Shown in pieces: positions 5,727-13,263 of a DNA stretch of 37,622 nt. Both the position numbers and the translations under genes were made by a program. The number at the start of each line of letters is the position of its first letter. Position 1 is the stretch's first letter. This DNA is from a virus. The notes beneath the pieces were generated by a model, which was not told the origin of the DNA, did no database searches, and saw only the letters and a program-made list of their open reading frames with translations. The DNA lies in IMG/VR virus record IMGVR_UViG_3300034355_000249, positions 1 to 37,622 of that record; one strand, given 5' to 3'.

Positions 5727-6110
5727 CTACGGATAGTGTTTGCGATTAAGCTCTATGTGCGGACCGTCCTTAAAAAACCTCCAATCCCCACCCCAGACAA
5801 TCGGTACCCCTAGCTCTGTAGCAGCTTCCTTAAAGGCAGCGGCTATCTTTGCGTATAGCGGAAAATCCCAGCTAACAGCGCCTTTAGGTAGCGCCACAAA
5901 GTCAATAGCGTGGCCAGTAATATGACGAGAGCGCATGGTCCTGCTAGCGCCTTTCTTGACTAGATATGCCTGACGCTCCCTTGTGCGCAATCCCTCCGTT
6001 ATCCTGAAGTCAATGGGAGTCAATTGAATCGCTCTCTTAACCACCTTCACTAGGTCAGGATGTACCCCAGTAAGGCGCTGTAATGATTTCTCGCTCAATG
6101 TGTATGCCAT
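5727..6110 (-). CDS. Endolysin, M15-family (VanY/T5-type) peptidase
   Basis: 127 residues, one catalytic domain, no signal peptide. The zinc-binding signature of peptidase M15 is complete: SRHITGHAID (His63, Asp70) and DGPHIELN (His118). The family cuts L-alanyl-D-glutamate or D-Ala bonds in the peptidoglycan stem peptide. The N-terminal phrase TEGLRTRERQ is also typical of these endolysins. The length equals the short phage endolysins of this class. It needs a holin to cross the membrane, and one follows immediately. Confidence 0.9.
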   Translation of the reverse strand: MAYTLSEKSLQRLTGVHPDLVKVVKRAIQLTPIDFRITEGLRTRERQAYLVKKGASRTMRSRHITGHAIDFVALPKGAVSWDFPLYAKIAAAFKEAATELGVPIVWGGDWRFFKDGPHIELNRKHYP

Positions 6111-6111
6111 G

Positions 6112-7137
6112 TTAGTACCCCAGAGCCAGATAAGTCAATTTGATGTTGTATGTGCCAGCAGGGACTACGGCTCTGCAAATAATATCATAAACAAACCCGT
6201 TTACTGTGACATTGTAAACGGATAACATCGGGCTATATTGACCAAAGCTCACACTAAAATCACCCAGCGTAGCCAGCACTTGAAAGCAAGCTGTTGGGAA
6301 TGCGCTAGAAAATGAGTCAGTGTAACTCTGTGATACGGTCGAACCCGTCGAGACGAAGGTAATATCTTTAACCTCACGGTAGAAACGGAATCCATTGGCG
6401 GAAGTAATAAAACCAGCACTAGGGGAGACGGATGTTCCAAACGTGTTATTAGCGTTAGTCCATGCTGGGTTAGAGTTGATTGTAAGCGCGCCGGACACGG
6501 CTAGATCACCGTCAATGACAGCATCATCACCTACTGTAAGGTCGTCAGTAATAACCACATCTTCAAAACGATCAGGAGAGGATGCAGGGGTGACGAAAGA
6601 ATACTCGACTAGCGATATACCCGAATCAATTAAGCCGGTCACGGTCACTGTTGTCACATTCAGGGCAAACGATGAACTGATAACGCTGTGGACAGATACA
6701 CCGCCAGAATCAGTAATGCGCAGCTTCCTATTGGGGATAAATATCGACCGATAGTCACCTGTTACAGTAAAGCTAGTGGTCGATAAGAAAGTCGGCGCAG
6801 CAGGGAATGGTACCCAATCTTCCGGTGCATCACTGCTAGTAATACCCGTGATGTTGTCATGCTCAGTGATGACAACACCGTGAGTCTGGCCATAGATCGG
6901 CCTACCCTCAAGCACAATCCGGTAAGGATCACCCGTTTTTAACCATATCGTTCCAGCACAAGCACCCCGCGCATTCAGTACAATGGGATTGGGCCACGGG
7001 ACTGTTCCGGCTGAATCAGAGTAAGAAATAGACAGGGTGCTGGTTCCTGCCTCATAAAACCAAAGCAAACCGCCCGCTAAAAACTCGTTGTTATCAGTAA
7101 GCTGCGGCTCTTGAAAGACTGGGCAAAGTGAGGCCAT
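6112..7137 (-). CDS. Tail fibre/spike protein with short-tail anchoring N-terminus
   Basis: 341 residues from ATG 7137, chosen because AGGA lies 7 bases upstream and the ATG is one base past the previous stop. Residues 1-90 resemble the anchoring domain of podophage tailspikes: FLAGGLLWFYEAGT, then NPIVLNARG and IWLKTGDPYRIVL. The rest is beta-rich, Ser/Thr/Val-rich and ends in a compact strand-rich domain (GTYNIKLTYLALGY). No glycanase motif was seen, so it is probably a receptor-binding fibre or an adaptor for one. It is placed after the ejection genes, as is the P22 tailspike. Confidence 0.7.
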   Translation of the reverse strand: MASLCPVFQEPQLTDNNEFLAGGLLWFYEAGTSTLSISYSDSAGTVPWPNPIVLNARGACAGTIWLKTGDPYRIVLEGRPIYGQTHGVVITEHDNITGITSSDAPEDWVPFPAAPTFLSTTSFTVTGDYRSIFIPNRKLRITDSGGVSVHSVISSSFALNVTTVTVTGLIDSGISLVEYSFVTPASSPDRFEDVVITDDLTVGDDAVIDGDLAVSGALTINSNPAWTNANNTFGTSVSPSAGFITSANGFRFYREVKDITFVSTGSTVSQSYTDSFSSAFPTACFQVLATLGDFSVSFGQYSPMLSVYNVTVNGFVYDIICRAVVPAGTYNIKLTYLALGY

Positions 7138-7138
7138 G

Positions 7139-8746
7139 TTAGTATCCTGTAGCGAATGAAGCACCCGTAGCCGATGCTGGTTGACGTAAAGCTGATAATC
7201 CCCGTACTGCGGCCTGTCTAGCAGGTCCCGGTTGTTTCAGGGCTTGTTGAACCAAGAAATCCTGAACGGCTGGGGAATAGGCGCCTTGAGCACCAAAGTA
7301 AAAAGCGGCAGCTTTCGGTAAGCCACCTACACCCGCAGCAAACAGATCCCCTAAACCCAATCTGCCAGCAGTACCGGAATCAGGGTATTTGTTACCTAGC
7401 ACCTCTTGCGCAGACCTACCCCATTCCTGTAGCGGCATTTGTCCGCTAGCAAAACTTGAACGATCTTTTGCTCTTAATGATTGCAGTAATTGGGCGGGCG
7501 TCATTAGCTCGTTAGCAACTGATGATGTTGTTGCTTGCTCAATGCGTTTCAGTTTCCAATAAGACGAATCGGCATTACGCAACGCTTGCTCATAATTTGG
7601 GTTCTGCGTTGCCATCATTTCATGGATTTGATGCTGCGCCTCTTCCATTGCATCACCCACTCTGCGTTCATCGGCAATACTGGATTTGGAGTAGTTTTCA
7701 GCTAAATTAGTTAGCTCGGAGTCCATTTCTTTAAGCGTAACGCCATCTACTCTTTGACCGGGCTTAAACCTAGAATAAACAACATGCTTTAAGATTGAGT
7801 CAATTTGATTTCTATATGATTCGCGCATGGTTTGCGCTAATTCACGAATACCCTGTAATCCAGCTTCCAGTTCTGGCGTCATTTCTCCGCTGGTGTTTTC
7901 GGTTAAGCGTCCATAAGCATCTTTGACGGCGCTTTTAACTTCTCTAAATCCTTCGGCACCGGGTTTTATTTCACCAATTTCAACTTTGATTTTTGGGACA
8001 CCCGCAAGAGACGTCGGCGCAATTAAATCAGTTTCAATCGTATCCATGCCGCGATTCAAGTCATCAACTACCTTTTGCAGTGTCGCCGCGTTAAATGTTT
8101 CCATTCCCCGGCGATGCGCTTTCGTAATAGCAGCACCGATGAGCGGCACAGATTCCAGCTTTTCCTCGGCGGTCTTCACTGCGCCACCGATAGCTTGTGC
8201 GGCTGTTGGCCGTACACCTTCCTCAAACAATTCAGCAACACCCTTCTGAGCCACAGGGCCGCGCATTATCTTGCCCAGCCCCCCTACTAGCCCCTCACCC
8301 ACGTATGAGCCTAGAGCAGCCTCTCCTGCGCTTCTAAGCCTATCTTCTGGGCTAATGGTTGCAGCAGTACCGGCTGCCGTAGCCGCACGTCCTAGCATGG
8401 TAGCTGGACCAAGCCCAGCGCCGGCCATGTAAGCGGGGGCTTCAGCGGCTATGCGCCCCACAGTAGCGGGCCAGCCTGCCTCTGACTGGTAGCGTTTCAT
8501 GGCCTCGATTTCCGAGATATCGACTGGCTCAAGCTCAGACACCAAGCCTTTGATGCCTTTGCCCATACCACGTAAACCAATAGCAGCACCCTTAGCCATC
8601 TGCTCATACCACGGATCAGAGCGAGCGCTAGAGATATCTATGCCAATCTCAAACTTTCCCGGCTTATATTCTGGAACGGGTTTAGGTGCTCCATAGCGTG
8701 ACCACGGACCCGATTCAGTCTGATACTGCTCCCACGGACCGGCCAT
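7139..8746 (-). CDS. DNA ejection/internal virion protein (P22 gp16-position)
   Basis: 535 residues from ATG 8746 (MAGPWEQYQ), which overlaps the previous stop as TAATG and has GGGAGA about 7 bases upstream; the in-frame TTG at 8761 is less likely. The GPWEQYQ...GPWSRYG start, Gly/Ala-rich segments (residues about 85-185) that could insert in membranes, long helices (230-430) and an Ala-rich tail are typical of large ejection proteins. The place, third in a row after two Gln/Ala-rich helical virion proteins, matches P22 gp7-gp20-gp16. Sequence identity to those proteins is not claimed; the call rests on order and composition. Confidence 0.7.
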   Translation of the reverse strand: MAGPWEQYQTESGPWSRYGAPKPVPEYKPGKFEIGIDISSARSDPWYEQMAKGAAIGLRGMGKGIKGLVSELEPVDISEIEAMKRYQSEAGWPATVGRIAAEAPAYMAGAGLGPATMLGRAATAAGTAATISPEDRLRSAGEAALGSYVGEGLVGGLGKIMRGPVAQKGVAELFEEGVRPTAAQAIGGAVKTAEEKLESVPLIGAAITKAHRRGMETFNAATLQKVVDDLNRGMDTIETDLIAPTSLAGVPKIKVEIGEIKPGAEGFREVKSAVKDAYGRLTENTSGEMTPELEAGLQGIRELAQTMRESYRNQIDSILKHVVYSRFKPGQRVDGVTLKEMDSELTNLAENYSKSSIADERRVGDAMEEAQHQIHEMMATQNPNYEQALRNADSSYWKLKRIEQATTSSVANELMTPAQLLQSLRAKDRSSFASGQMPLQEWGRSAQEVLGNKYPDSGTAGRLGLGDLFAAGVGGLPKAAAFYFGAQGAYSPAVQDFLVQQALKQPGPARQAAVRGLSALRQPASATGASFATGY

Positions 8747-10302
8747 TATTGTTTCTCCCAATTATTAGGATCAGCAGGATTACCACCCTTGAACATATAG
8801 CCAGATTCAACCTGTCCAATCTTTGGCTTGCTACCACGCTTAACTGATGGTGCTTCAGGTGCTTCTTCCTCAGTTGCATCATCTTCTGCTGCGTTCAATC
8901 CCTTAGCTAGTTCAGGGCTTTTCATTAGAGACTTGCGCAGTATACGGTTAAACATCTCTAATTGCTGTTTGCGGGTCTTGGCTGGGGTCGATGCTTCAGC
9001 GATATTACCAGCCGCTTCTGACATTTGCCGCTGCTCAAAATCAGATACAGCACCAGCACCCACTAATGATTTGGTGATCTGCTTCATCTGGGCGGCTACA
9101 ATCTCAAGCTGTTTACTAGCGCCTAGCGCCTCAGTAGGGACACCGGCTATCTCACCTAACAGCTTACCTTTACCGATTGCCTCAATCTGGCCTGACATAG
9201 ACTGATCAATCAACTTATTTAGTTCCGGCACTGTTGGCAAAGAGGACAGCACCTCCGCTTTTTGCTTACGTGCTTCAGACTGTGCCACCTGCGCCTTAGC
9301 TTCCTCCTGTGCCTTGGTCTCTGCGGCCTTTTCCTCGACCACCATCTGTTGACGCTGTTCAGGCGTGACAAAGCCACCACGTCGCGGCATACTCTGCTTG
9401 ATAGCATCAGCCAACATAGCGCCTAAACGCTCTTTTTCTGGACCCTGCGCCTGTTGGTACATGGTACGCAGATTATCAATGTCAGCCGCCCCCATAGGCG
9501 CTTGCTGCATACCTTGCATTGCATCAGGTCCAACTACTTCAAACGGAGCAGCTTGCGGTCCCATAATGGGAGGCTGTCTCATGGGTCCTTGTGGAGTCAT
9601 CTGTACTCCACCATAATACTGCTCGGCTGATGGTGCTGGCGGTAACTGGCGCTTATACTGCTCACGTCCCAGTTCAAGCTGTGATCCATATCCCATCTCA
9701 CCCATCTTTTGCTGTGATTCAAGATGCTGAGATCGGTATCCATGCCCTGACGCGGCTCGCAAAGCCGCGTCAGGAGTCAGAGCGTTCATGTTAATTTGTG
9801 CGTCAGGAGTCAGTCCTTGCTGCTCTAGCTGTTGCAAAGCTTGACCCACAGACCTGCGGAACTTGTTCAGCGCTTGTCCTTCCGGCATATTGGACTGGAT
9901 GTCCATGTAATACTGATCGCCATAAGGACCAATCGCATTAGCAAAGGCTTTACCCTTTTCCATCTGCATCTCTTGGCCTATCTTGCCGGTACGCATCCCT
10001 GACTCACGAATCTGAGCTTGTTTAGCCATATTCTCAAGCTGGGCTTGCTGTAGCTTAATCGCCATGTCTGGGCTGTACTGGCCGACAGAAGCAATGTCAG
10101 GCATACCCTGCGACTGTGCAAACAGTTCACGTAGCCTTTGAGTATTCTCGTAGTCCTCGAAGGTTTTACGCGCTTCTAACCGTTTCAGGTCCATCTCCAT
10201 CGGCATCATCTGCGCTTGAGAGATGTTCTTGTAATAATCGAGCGCATTCGGCTGGTTCTGAAACTGCTGCTGCGCCTGAAGAAATTCCGCTAAACTAGCC
10301 AT
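8746..10302 (-). CDS. DNA ejection/internal virion protein (P22 gp20-position)
   Basis: 518 residues, extremely rich in Gln, Met, Ala and Glu, mostly helical, with a Pro/Met/Gln-rich low-complexity middle (about residues 215-270) and a Lys/Ala/Glu coiled coil (320-350). The C-terminus GYMFKGGNPADPNNWEKQ is a tail motif I recall in several phage virion proteins. It follows an ejection protein and precedes another by TAATG overlap, so the three are translated together. Likely injected with DNA to help cross the envelope. An unusual 12-bp inverted repeat lies in the gene at 9746-9774. Confidence 0.7.
   Translation of the reverse strand: MASLAEFLQAQQQFQNQPNALDYYKNISQAQMMPMEMDLKRLEARKTFEDYENTQRLRELFAQSQGMPDIASVGQYSPDMAIKLQQAQLENMAKQAQIRESGMRTGKIGQEMQMEKGKAFANAIGPYGDQYYMDIQSNMPEGQALNKFRRSVGQALQQLEQQGLTPDAQINMNALTPDAALRAASGHGYRSQHLESQQKMGEMGYGSQLELGREQYKRQLPPAPSAEQYYGGVQMTPQGPMRQPPIMGPQAAPFEVVGPDAMQGMQQAPMGAADIDNLRTMYQQAQGPEKERLGAMLADAIKQSMPRRGGFVTPEQRQQMVVEEKAAETKAQEEAKAQVAQSEARKQKAEVLSSLPTVPELNKLIDQSMSGQIEAIGKGKLLGEIAGVPTEALGASKQLEIVAAQMKQITKSLVGAGAVSDFEQRQMSEAAGNIAEASTPAKTRKQQLEMFNRILRKSLMKSPELAKGLNAAEDDATEEEAPEAPSVKRGSKPKIGQVESGYMFKGGNPADPNNWEKQ
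9746..9813. repeat. Intragenic 12-bp inverted repeat with overlapping 14-bp direct repeat
   Basis: CCTGACGCGGCT (9746-9757), loop CGCAA, AGCCGCGTCAGG (9763-9774) is a perfect inverted repeat inside an ejection-protein gene. GCGTCAGGAGTCAG occurs at 9767-9780 and again at 9800-9813, encoding the repeated peptide LTPDA. The repeat could be an RNA hairpin or simply the product of a small duplication. Confidence 0.6.
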
Positions 10303-10305
10303 AAA

Positions 10306-11220
10306 TTAAACTCCTGCCGCCCTTCTTGCGCGTAAATCATCAGCTGCTGATGGTGGAGCAGATGACATGCCCCCGCCACCATATTGTCCATAGATAGACA
10401 TACCAGCCCCTAGCAATCCTTGAATACCTTGATTGATAGCACCAGCTTGTCCATAAGCATTAGCAGCTTGTGCATTACCATAACCCTGCATAGCTTCATT
10501 TTGCTGACCTGTAATGCCAGCACCAATCCGACCTAAATCAAGCGCCATGTTTACACCAGATTGGCCTAACGCCTGAGCAGCCCCAGCACCTCTGTTAGCC
10601 ATGTTGCCGTACAAGCCAGCAGCACCTGATACTAAACCAGCCTGTTGTGCGTTCTGAGCTTGATTCTGAGCAAAGGCAGACTGATAGGCTTGCTGTGCTC
10701 TCTGCCACGCATTCTGGAAGCCCGTAGCGGCCTGTTTCTGTGCATAGTTACCAGCAGCCCGTTGTTGAGCACCGGATAACAAACCACCTCTAGCAGCCGC
10801 TGTTTGAGCCAATGCTTGTTGTCCCTGTTGTAGCTCAAACTGATAACCAGGCGTAGCTTGCAATTCAGCCAGATTACGCACCATCGGCGTATACAACGGA
10901 GACTGCTCATACTCTGCCATGCCGTATGGTTTCATCCATGCTGGCAGGTTCTGAGCATACATATCAGCCATAGCGCGTTCACGCTTTGCGCCATACGCAC
11001 CCTGTTTCATGTAGGGCTGCATGGACTGATTGTACTGATTGTAGTATTGCTGGGCTTGCGTCTGCGTCAATCCATACATTTCACGCAAGTTTCTAAGCTG
11101 CATTTCTGCAATTTCTTTCTGCGCTTTTGTGGCCTTGCTACTCGCAGACGCACCCATCCCAGCCGATACACCAGACCCTACAGCGCCGATTGCTGCGCCA
11201 GCAAGAGCTACACCAGTCAT
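10306..11220 (-). CDS. DNA transfer/ejection protein (P22 gp7-position, p32-like)
   Basis: 304 residues. The N-terminus is a Gly/Ala membrane-like segment (VALAGAAIGAVGSGVSAGMGA), followed by helices rich in Gln/Tyr. The motif TPGYQFELQQGQQAL...AAARGGLLSGAQQRA at residues 123-155 is a hallmark I recall from phage 'DNA transfer protein' genes. It is the first of three ejection proteins. The ATG overlaps the cupin gene stop by 4 bases. It probably joins the conduit that carries DNA through the periplasm. Confidence 0.75.
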   Translation of the reverse strand: MTGVALAGAAIGAVGSGVSAGMGASASSKATKAQKEIAEMQLRNLREMYGLTQTQAQQYYNQYNQSMQPYMKQGAYGAKRERAMADMYAQNLPAWMKPYGMAEYEQSPLYTPMVRNLAELQATPGYQFELQQGQQALAQTAAARGGLLSGAQQRAAGNYAQKQAATGFQNAWQRAQQAYQSAFAQNQAQNAQQAGLVSGAAGLYGNMANRGAGAAQALGQSGVNMALDLGRIGAGITGQQNEAMQGYGNAQAANAYGQAGAINQGIQGLLGAGMSIYGQYGGGGMSSAPPSAADDLRARRAAGV

Positions 11221-11660
11221 GATTTATTCTCCAACAAAGTTACACGCTGCAAATACTGTTGATAAGTATCTGCGAAAATCTCTTGTTCCACGTCTTCTAC
11301 ATTGTCTTTATCGGTAGAATGAACGGTTAACCATTCAACATCATCATGACAGTAAATAGCCCTGACAGTACCGGCATCAGTCACCCAGACACCGGGAGCA
11401 GTGACGCTAGACTTGTTGCCGTGATGATCAAAAACTGTGCATGTACCGCGCAACGCAACGGAGACGTGTTGTGACATGTGGGTTTTAGTCACCACAGTTG
11501 TACCGGCTGGGCAGTAGATTCTGCGCCCATACAAACCCCTAGCGAAGTGATGGTCTAGCGGGGGATCAATCTCTGTCATACTCCCGTCTGCAAAACGATC
11601 TTCCATCGCACCCTTGAGAGCGTATATTTGCTGGATTGCGGGGTTAGTTATTTCTTGCAT
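11217..11660 (-). CDS. Cupin-like virion-module protein
   Basis: 147 residues. Residues 40-120 form a cupin-type double-stranded beta-helix pattern: GLYGRRIYCPAGTTVVTKTHMSQHVSVALRGTC, with His61 and His65 in a HxxxH spacing rather than the full HxH...E set, then VTAPGVWVTDAGTVRAIY. Enzyme activity is therefore unproven. The C-terminus is helical and acidic. It lies between the jelly-roll protein and the first ejection protein, in the slot of P22 gp14, so a virion or virion-assembly role is likely. Start overlaps the upstream stop as TAATG. Confidence 0.6.
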   Translation of the reverse strand: MQEITNPAIQQIYALKGAMEDRFADGSMTEIDPPLDHHFARGLYGRRIYCPAGTTVVTKTHMSQHVSVALRGTCTVFDHHGNKSSVTAPGVWVTDAGTVRAIYCHDDVEWLTVHSTDKDNVEDVEQEIFADTYQQYLQRVTLLENKS

Positions 11661-12355
11661 TATATTTGTTGAGCGGTAATGATGGCGCTGGGCGTAGCTG
11701 GGCGAATCGGTGCAACGTCTGAGGGAAGCGTTTCTATTGAAACGGCTGTGCTATCTGTACACCACATGATCTGAACATATTGGTTGTTTGCTGTTGTGGA
11801 CACGATGAAGTTGAGTGCTGTAATCAGGTGTCCTTTGATAGCCCCGTGTTTACTCGGGACAGTAAACCGGCTGTTGCTGTTATCAATGTTAGCTCCATTA
11901 AAGCGAAACCAGATATCCACCTCATGCTCGGCTGAAGCGGTATTGACGAACTGAAAGCTAAACTGAATGTTATAGGTACCGGGGTACAGAAACGTGATCT
12001 TGTTGCTGTCTACTAGCGTGATACCGTTTGATTCAGCCGTATTATTACAGTTTACAGCATAAGCGGCTGTTGGGCTTGTGGACGCTTGGTTAGTCGTATC
12101 ATAGAAAGACCCATAAGCCCCCACAGCACTACTAACCCATTGAGAGCCGTTCCAAACGACTAATTGGTTCAGGGTGCTATCCCAGTAGCGCTGACCTGTC
12201 CAAAGCTGGCTAGTGGGCCTCTCAGACGTGCTACCAGCCATTGTTAACGTCTTGATAACGTACTCTAAGCGACTAAACCATTGCGACCATACAGAAGCTA
12301 GCTTACCGCTAGCCTCTGTGATAACAGACTGGAATGGCGCGTTAGGGAAATTCAT
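11660..12355 (-). CDS. Jelly-roll (C1q/TNF-like) protein at the tail-needle position
   Basis: 231 residues. The N-terminal 40 residues are a helix with WSQWFSRLEYVIKTL; 50-75 is a small beta motif (RYWDSTLNQLVVWNGSQW); 78-215 look like a C1q/TNF-type jelly roll (FLYPGTYNIQFSFQF, VDIWFRFNG, NNQYVQIMW). In P22 the gene after gp10 encodes the gp26 tail needle (233 residues), and Sf6's needle ends in a TNF-like knob. Length and position fit, but the long trimeric coiled coil of gp26 is absent, so this may be a plug with a short shaft or a small fibre. It overlaps its upstream neighbour by ATGA. Confidence 0.55.
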   Translation of the reverse strand: MNFPNAPFQSVITEASGKLASVWSQWFSRLEYVIKTLTMAGSTSERPTSQLWTGQRYWDSTLNQLVVWNGSQWVSSAVGAYGSFYDTTNQASTSPTAAYAVNCNNTAESNGITLVDSNKITFLYPGTYNIQFSFQFVNTASAEHEVDIWFRFNGANIDNSNSRFTVPSKHGAIKGHLITALNFIVSTTANNQYVQIMWCTDSTAVSIETLPSDVAPIRPATPSAIITAQQI

Positions 12356-13263
12356 TTGCGCAGCAAGTCAGCAAGACTTACACCGTTCCTCGATACGATA
12401 TTCGGGAAGCGGTCATCAAACATCACGTAATTGCGGGTACCTTCACCAGCGCCTCTTGATCCTTGGTCGAGATAGCGGATACCGGGGATGCCGAGTTCTG
12501 CCAATTGTTTACTAGCCGCGTCTCTTGATCCAAATTGAGACGCAAGATTATTGTATATCTGTTCTCCGGTTATTGGTGACATTTCTGCTCTAAGCGGCGA
12601 TTCCTTTCCTTGTGCGGCAAACTTTTCTTTTAATCTTTGTCTGATTTCTGATCTGTTTCCGTAAACACTTTTATAACTTTGTTTCAGTAGTTCTTGAATG
12701 CTTTCTGATTGATTTGCGAATGGCGCATCCCAATCCAGCAAATGATGCTCACCTAACGGATCAGCCGCTTCTCTTGCAGCATCAGGCCATTTGAGCTCTA
12801 CGTTGTAGAGGTGTCCAAGATCATCTGCTTGCGACAACATATCTTGATACCATTGGTCAGGCCTATTAGGATATACTAATTTTAACCCTTCTAACCCACC
12901 CCTTCTAGCAACATTCTGCGGTCCAGATACAACGTTTTTTGCATACTCTTGTGCTACAGGGCTATCAAAGCCTTGGCCAAAATACAGCCCATGCCCATAC
13001 GCTTGTGCGCCCTCGCCTGTGCCGATCTTGCTAAAATCAAACTTAGTGTGGGCATGAGGGCTACCGTGAGAGGCGCGAAGCATTCCAGCCATGCCGGACA
13101 AGCCGCCGCCTAGATTGCTGGGACTAAACCCACCGGACCATTTCTCAAATTCTTCTTGCAAAACAGGATCGCCGCCGAAAAGACGCTCATCCTGTTTCTT
13201 GTTTTTCCACTCCTGAGTTTTAGCCCAGTTGCGGTAATCTTCCAATAGTTTTTGTAGTCCCAT
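12352..13263 (-). CDS. Polyvalent-type ADP-ribosyltransferase (ART), candidate injected effector
   Basis: 303 residues. The first 60 form a charged helix and Gly-rich linker. Residues 63-110 carry the ART-PolyVal signature: ASHGSPH, FDFSKIGTGEG, AYGHGLYFGQ, then AQEYAKN. The domain resumes near residue 250 with LGIPGIRYLDQGSRG and GTRNYVMFDD. His66 and Tyr94 are candidates for the NAD-binding H-Y pair; the catalytic Glu/Gln is not certain. Such ART domains occur in phage polyvalent proteins delivered with DNA to modify host proteins. It sits between the gp10-like gene and the needle-position gene, linked by overlaps, so it is likely packaged. Targets are unknown. Confidence 0.75.
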   Translation of the reverse strand: MGLQKLLEDYRNWAKTQEWKNKKQDERLFGGDPVLQEEFEKWSGGFSPSNLGGGLSGMAGMLRASHGSPHAHTKFDFSKIGTGEGAQAYGHGLYFGQGFDSPVAQEYAKNVVSGPQNVARRGGLEGLKLVYPNRPDQWYQDMLSQADDLGHLYNVELKWPDAAREAADPLGEHHLLDWDAPFANQSESIQELLKQSYKSVYGNRSEIRQRLKEKFAAQGKESPLRAEMSPITGEQIYNNLASQFGSRDAASKQLAELGIPGIRYLDQGSRGAGEGTRNYVMFDDRFPNIVSRNGVSLADLLRK

